Below are positions 61,736 through 64,000 of a DNA stretch of 64,000 bases, piece after piece (the stretch's first letter is position 1; every line of letters starts with the position of its first letter). A program made the position numbers and the translations under genes. A model generated the notes under the pieces. The model did not search any database and had not been told where the DNA came from. It worked only from the letters and a program-made list of their open reading frames with translations. Source of the stretch: Saprospiraceae bacterium (lineage in GTDB: Bacteria; Bacteroidota; Bacteroidia; Chitinophagales; Saprospiraceae); assembly GCA_019187225.1 (NCBI GenBank), contig JABAQQ010000014.1, positions 62,001 to 126,000 of the forward strand, read 5' to 3'.

Positions 61736-63067
61736 ATGTTGATCATCGAAACCTCCGGCAAGTTTCAACCTGAAAAAGAATATTGTTTTCATGTTTTACT
61801 CACCGAATTACTGGGAGTGCAATACCGGATAGTGTTTTCTGCGGAAAAAAATTACCGCTTGCGTTTGCCGAACGGAGCCGATATTGTCATCGAAGACCAC
61901 TTTTTTGCAGAATACGACGAATCCCGTGCCGGTTACCTGTCCGCTGCCAACTGCCCCTCGTCAGCTTCCGTCCTCCCCCACCCTTTCCTGCCCGGCGAAC
62001 AACTCGCCTGCATCTATGGAAGCGCTCATTTTTCTATTGAAAATCAACATATTACCTGTGGTCTCGACGTGTTCGCTTCCGCATTTTTTATGCTGACCCG
62101 TTGGGAAGAATATGCTCTGCCCCACCGCGATGAGCACGGGCGGTTTCCGGCTGAAATGTCGCTGGCTTGTAAGGCCGGGTTTCTCGACCGCCCGGTAGTA
62201 AATGAGTATGCAGAATTCCTCCGGCATATGTTTGCCACACTGGGATGGGAGCTGCCGCGCTCTCACCGGCAATTCACCACGACGATCACCTGCGACGTGG
62301 ACCACCCGCTTCTGTGGTGGTCGCATGCCGCCAGGCTGAAAACCCTGGCCGGCAGCGTTTACAAGCGCGGCAACCTCAAAGAGGCCCGGTTCTGGTTCCA
62401 TCTGCTGCTTCAAAAAAGAGACCCCTACGATGTGTTCGACGAATGGCTGGAACTGTTTGAAAAAAACAGCCTCACCGGTCATTTCAATTTTTTGGGCAAG
62501 CGCGCCCCCTGGAGCAATTGCTGGTATCCGCTGGAACACCCCTTTGTCACAGACCTGATCGGCAAAATTGTACAACGCGGTCATATCGTGGGTTTTCATC
62601 CTTCTTACGAGGCCTTTGATCGTCCCGACCTTTTTGAAAAAGAGCTCGCTTCGCTCAGGGCTGTGGCACAGGCGCCCGTAATGACCGGACGCCAGCATTA
62701 TCTGCGTTTCGCCACACCCCAAACGTGGCAAGTCTGGGAGGATGCGGGCATGACCTGGGATTCGACCCTGGGTTACCCTGAAGCGGAAGGATTCCGGTGC
62801 GGCACCTGCAACGAATTCCCGGTATTCAATTTTTTAACCCGCAAAATGCTGAAATTAAGGGAAAAACCGCTCATCGCCATGGATGTCACGCTCGCGCTAT
62901 ACCGGAAATATACGCCTGAAACCGCTGTTTCCCGACTGCAACACCTGCGCCGGCAAGTGGAGCGGTACAACGGCGAATTTGTACTGCTCTGGCACAATTC
63001 TTCGTGGAACACCTATTTTTGGGCAGAATGGCGGGAGGTGTTTTTTAAAGGGCTGGGCGCCGTATGA
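61736..63067 (+). CDS. polysaccharide deacetylase family protein
   Basis: 443 aa. An N-terminal domain of about 200 residues of the DUF7033 type is followed by a NodB-like deacetylase domain. It shows TTTITCDVDHPLLWW (Asp-Asp dyad region), GHFNFLGKR, HIVGFHPSYEAF, WDSTLGYPEAEGFRCGTC and FVLLWHNSSWN. These are the motifs of deacetylases that act on GlcNAc-containing polymers. An upstream in-frame ATG at 61589 would add 49 residues that show no export signal; I prefer the ATG at 61736, but the start is uncertain. Divergent from the GT39-like gene. Confidence 0.87.
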   Translation: MLIIETSGKFQPEKEYCFHVLLTELLGVQYRIVFSAEKNYRLRLPNGADIVIEDHFFAEYDESRAGYLSAANCPSSASVLPHPFLPGEQLACIYGSAHFSIENQHITCGLDVFASAFFMLTRWEEYALPHRDEHGRFPAEMSLACKAGFLDRPVVNEYAEFLRHMFATLGWELPRSHRQFTTTITCDVDHPLLWWSHAARLKTLAGSVYKRGNLKEARFWFHLLLQKRDPYDVFDEWLELFEKNSLTGHFNFLGKRAPWSNCWYPLEHPFVTDLIGKIVQRGHIVGFHPSYEAFDRPDLFEKELASLRAVAQAPVMTGRQHYLRFATPQTWQVWEDAGMTWDSTLGYPEAEGFRCGTCNEFPVFNFLTRKMLKLREKPLIAMDVTLALYRKYTPETAVSRLQHLRRQVERYNGEFVLLWHNSSWNTYFWAEWREVFFKGLGAV

Positions 63068-63082
63068 AACCTGACGATGCTA

Positions 63083-63799
63083 CTATTCGCCGCTTCCGAA
63101 TAGGTAAGTCAATGACACCCCTATGCTGTTGTTTTTAGCCGACCAATCGCCGCCCAAATCATCCGCCATTTCCACGGCGTCGGCAGGAAGTACATTGGCG
63201 AGGCCCAGTTGGTAGAAGCCGGACAAGCGGACTTGTCCAATAAATTCGTAACCCAATTCAAAGGCCGCTCCGTAATCAATCTGTCTGAAATCCTTTCCTT
63301 CCTCATCCCCAAATTCAAGATCGTCCGATCCTTCGCTGGAATCGCCGGCGTATTCGGTTTTGGTTTTGGTCTTGCCCGCCACGGCAAAACCCACATACGG
63401 ACCGGCGCCTGCATAAAAACCACTTTTGCGAAAAGTCAGCGCAAGCGGTACCTGCAGGTACATGGGCATCACTTTCCGGGTACGCGTATACGGCACGCTG
63501 AGCACCTCGCCCGTGAACACGCGTTTTCCGCCTTTGGCGCTGAATTGCAGCCCTGTACCGAGGCCGAAACCTCCGCCGAAGCCAACTTCGATCACCACTC
63601 CGGCATGGTAAGCCGGCAACAAATTGTTCTCAAAATCAGCCCCTTCCACAAATGCAAGGACGGCGGAATAGTCGTCGCTGAGCGGCATGGATGCGAGGTT
63701 GAATCCGGCTTTTATGCCGAAGCGGGTTTGTGCAGGGAGGGTGTTCGCGCAACACACTGCAAGTGCGGCTGCGCATACAAAAGCGGATGTTCTGGTCAT
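63083..63799 (-). CDS. outer-membrane beta-barrel protein (PorT-like family)
   Basis: 238 aa with signal peptide (MTRTSAFVCAAALAVCCANTLPAQ). The mature part is typical of outer-membrane beta-barrel domains of Bacteroidota: RFGIKAGFNLASM, YHAGVVIEVGFGGGFGLGTGLQF, YLQVPLALTFRKSGFYAGAGPYVGFAV and a C-terminal NSIGVSLTYLF. An acidic extracellular loop (DSSEGSDDLEFGDEEGKD) could bind cations. The longer frame to 63889 is not signal-like. Function beyond outer-membrane location is unknown. Confidence 0.88.
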   Translation of the reverse strand: MTRTSAFVCAAALAVCCANTLPAQTRFGIKAGFNLASMPLSDDYSAVLAFVEGADFENNLLPAYHAGVVIEVGFGGGFGLGTGLQFSAKGGKRVFTGEVLSVPYTRTRKVMPMYLQVPLALTFRKSGFYAGAGPYVGFAVAGKTKTKTEYAGDSSEGSDDLEFGDEEGKDFRQIDYGAAFELGYEFIGQVRLSGFYQLGLANVLPADAVEMADDLGGDWSAKNNSIGVSLTYLFGSGE

Positions 63800-63834
63800 A
63801 GAGAAAAGGTCAGGTGTTGAGTAGAAAGGGGTTG

Positions 63835-64000
63835 TTACCGCTTCAATTCCAGTGTATTGACCTCGTTGGTGCCGTCCGTGGATTTCCACACCTGATGGTC
63901 TTTTTTATTGGTCACCACGATCCATGACTTGGAGAAACTGGCGCCTTCACCCTTGAGGACGACGATGTTTTCGGTATTGCTCCAGGTGAAGTTGAATTGC
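63835..64000 (-). CDS. C-terminal fragment of an unknown protein (5' end outside window)
   Basis: On the minus strand an open frame enters at 64000 and ends with TAA at 63837-63835. The visible 54 residues include FNFTWSNTENIVVLKGEGASFSK, WIVVTNKKDHQVWKS and end NTLELKR. It looks like a beta-rich secreted or lipoprotein-type C-terminus, similar to lipocalin-like proteins; nothing more can be said. Its stop lies 35 bp before the barrel-protein start, so the two may form an operon. Confidence 0.6.
   Translation of the reverse strand, partial: QFNFTWSNTENIVVLKGEGASFSKSWIVVTNKKDHQVWKSTDGTNEVNTLELKR

Overview
The window looks like a chromosomal segment of a Bacteroidota bacterium, most likely Saprospiria/Chitinophagia-like (family-level placement is inference). 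The evidence is: promoters of the TAnnTTTG type, large secreted proteins with type IX secretion (T9SS) C-terminal sorting domains, a PorV/PorQ-family protein, SprB-type adhesin repeats, TonB receptors with carboxypeptidase-regulatory N-domains, a JAMM/CysO/CysM sulfur cluster and Bacteroidota-style housekeeping genes (era, pyrC, pyrG, lipB, miaB, selD). No rRNA, tRNA, CRISPR array, phage or transposase gene was seen. Both edges cut genes: a TonB receptor at base 1 and a small unknown CDS at base 64000.

Layout. 1-2656: a TPP-riboswitch-controlled TonB receptor with an upstream NadR-like kinase. 2748-7937: unknown protein, era, two candidate small transcripts, pyrC, an OmpA-like protein and a helix-hairpin-helix membrane protein. 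7950-13430: a giant T9SS adhesin with 12 SprB repeats. 13930-20740: sppA, PorV-like, a choice-of-anchor B protein, a His-rich membrane protein with a CDF metal exporter, and a YjbR protein. 21058-27554: M57 peptidase lipoprotein, subtilase, histidine phosphatase, msrB, two unknowns, lipB. 27781-36815: pyrG, a lipoprotein, dienelactone hydrolase, corA, an overlapping CPBP/SDR/epimerase operon, an FtsX/MacB-type permease and an AraC-Ogt fusion. 36893-41763: cold-shock protein, then the sulfur locus. 42013-63799: three further secreted or outer-membrane giants, COX3, a DMT permease, miaB, a sigma-54 activator, TlpA-like thioredoxin, selD, LhgO, a GT39-like membrane protein and a polysaccharide deacetylase.

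The most interesting part is 37505-41763 on the minus strand. It reads, in transcription order: a 27-aa leader ORF with five consecutive Cys codons, a strong intrinsic terminator, a 1-Cys peroxiredoxin, a 36-aa leader ORF with seven consecutive Cys codons, a second terminator, a CysM-like synthase, a JAMM protease, a CysO/MoaD-like carrier and a MoeZ-like E1-rhodanese. In both leaders the bases just after the Cys run can pair with the 5' arm of the following terminator, as expected for cysteine-starvation attenuation. Both leader ATGs lie 3-4 bases from a TAnnTTTG-like box and so may be leaderless. This looks like a cysteine-sensing, carrier-protein-dependent cysteine synthesis operon with two tandem sensors.

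A second theme is repeat DNA. At least ten loci carry degenerate 7-bp tandem repeats, often as a left array plus an inverted right arm. They are of several unrelated sequence families with the same 7-bp period. Several run into coding sequence (the N-termini of Era and SelD, the interior of LipB, the C-terminus of the JAMM protein). Other families are CCCACCGATTTATCGGTGGG palindromes, a GAGGCTGT...GGTGATTTG element with 32-bp perfect inverted ends, and several large perfect hairpins placed at gene ends, where some act as likely terminators or supply stop codons.
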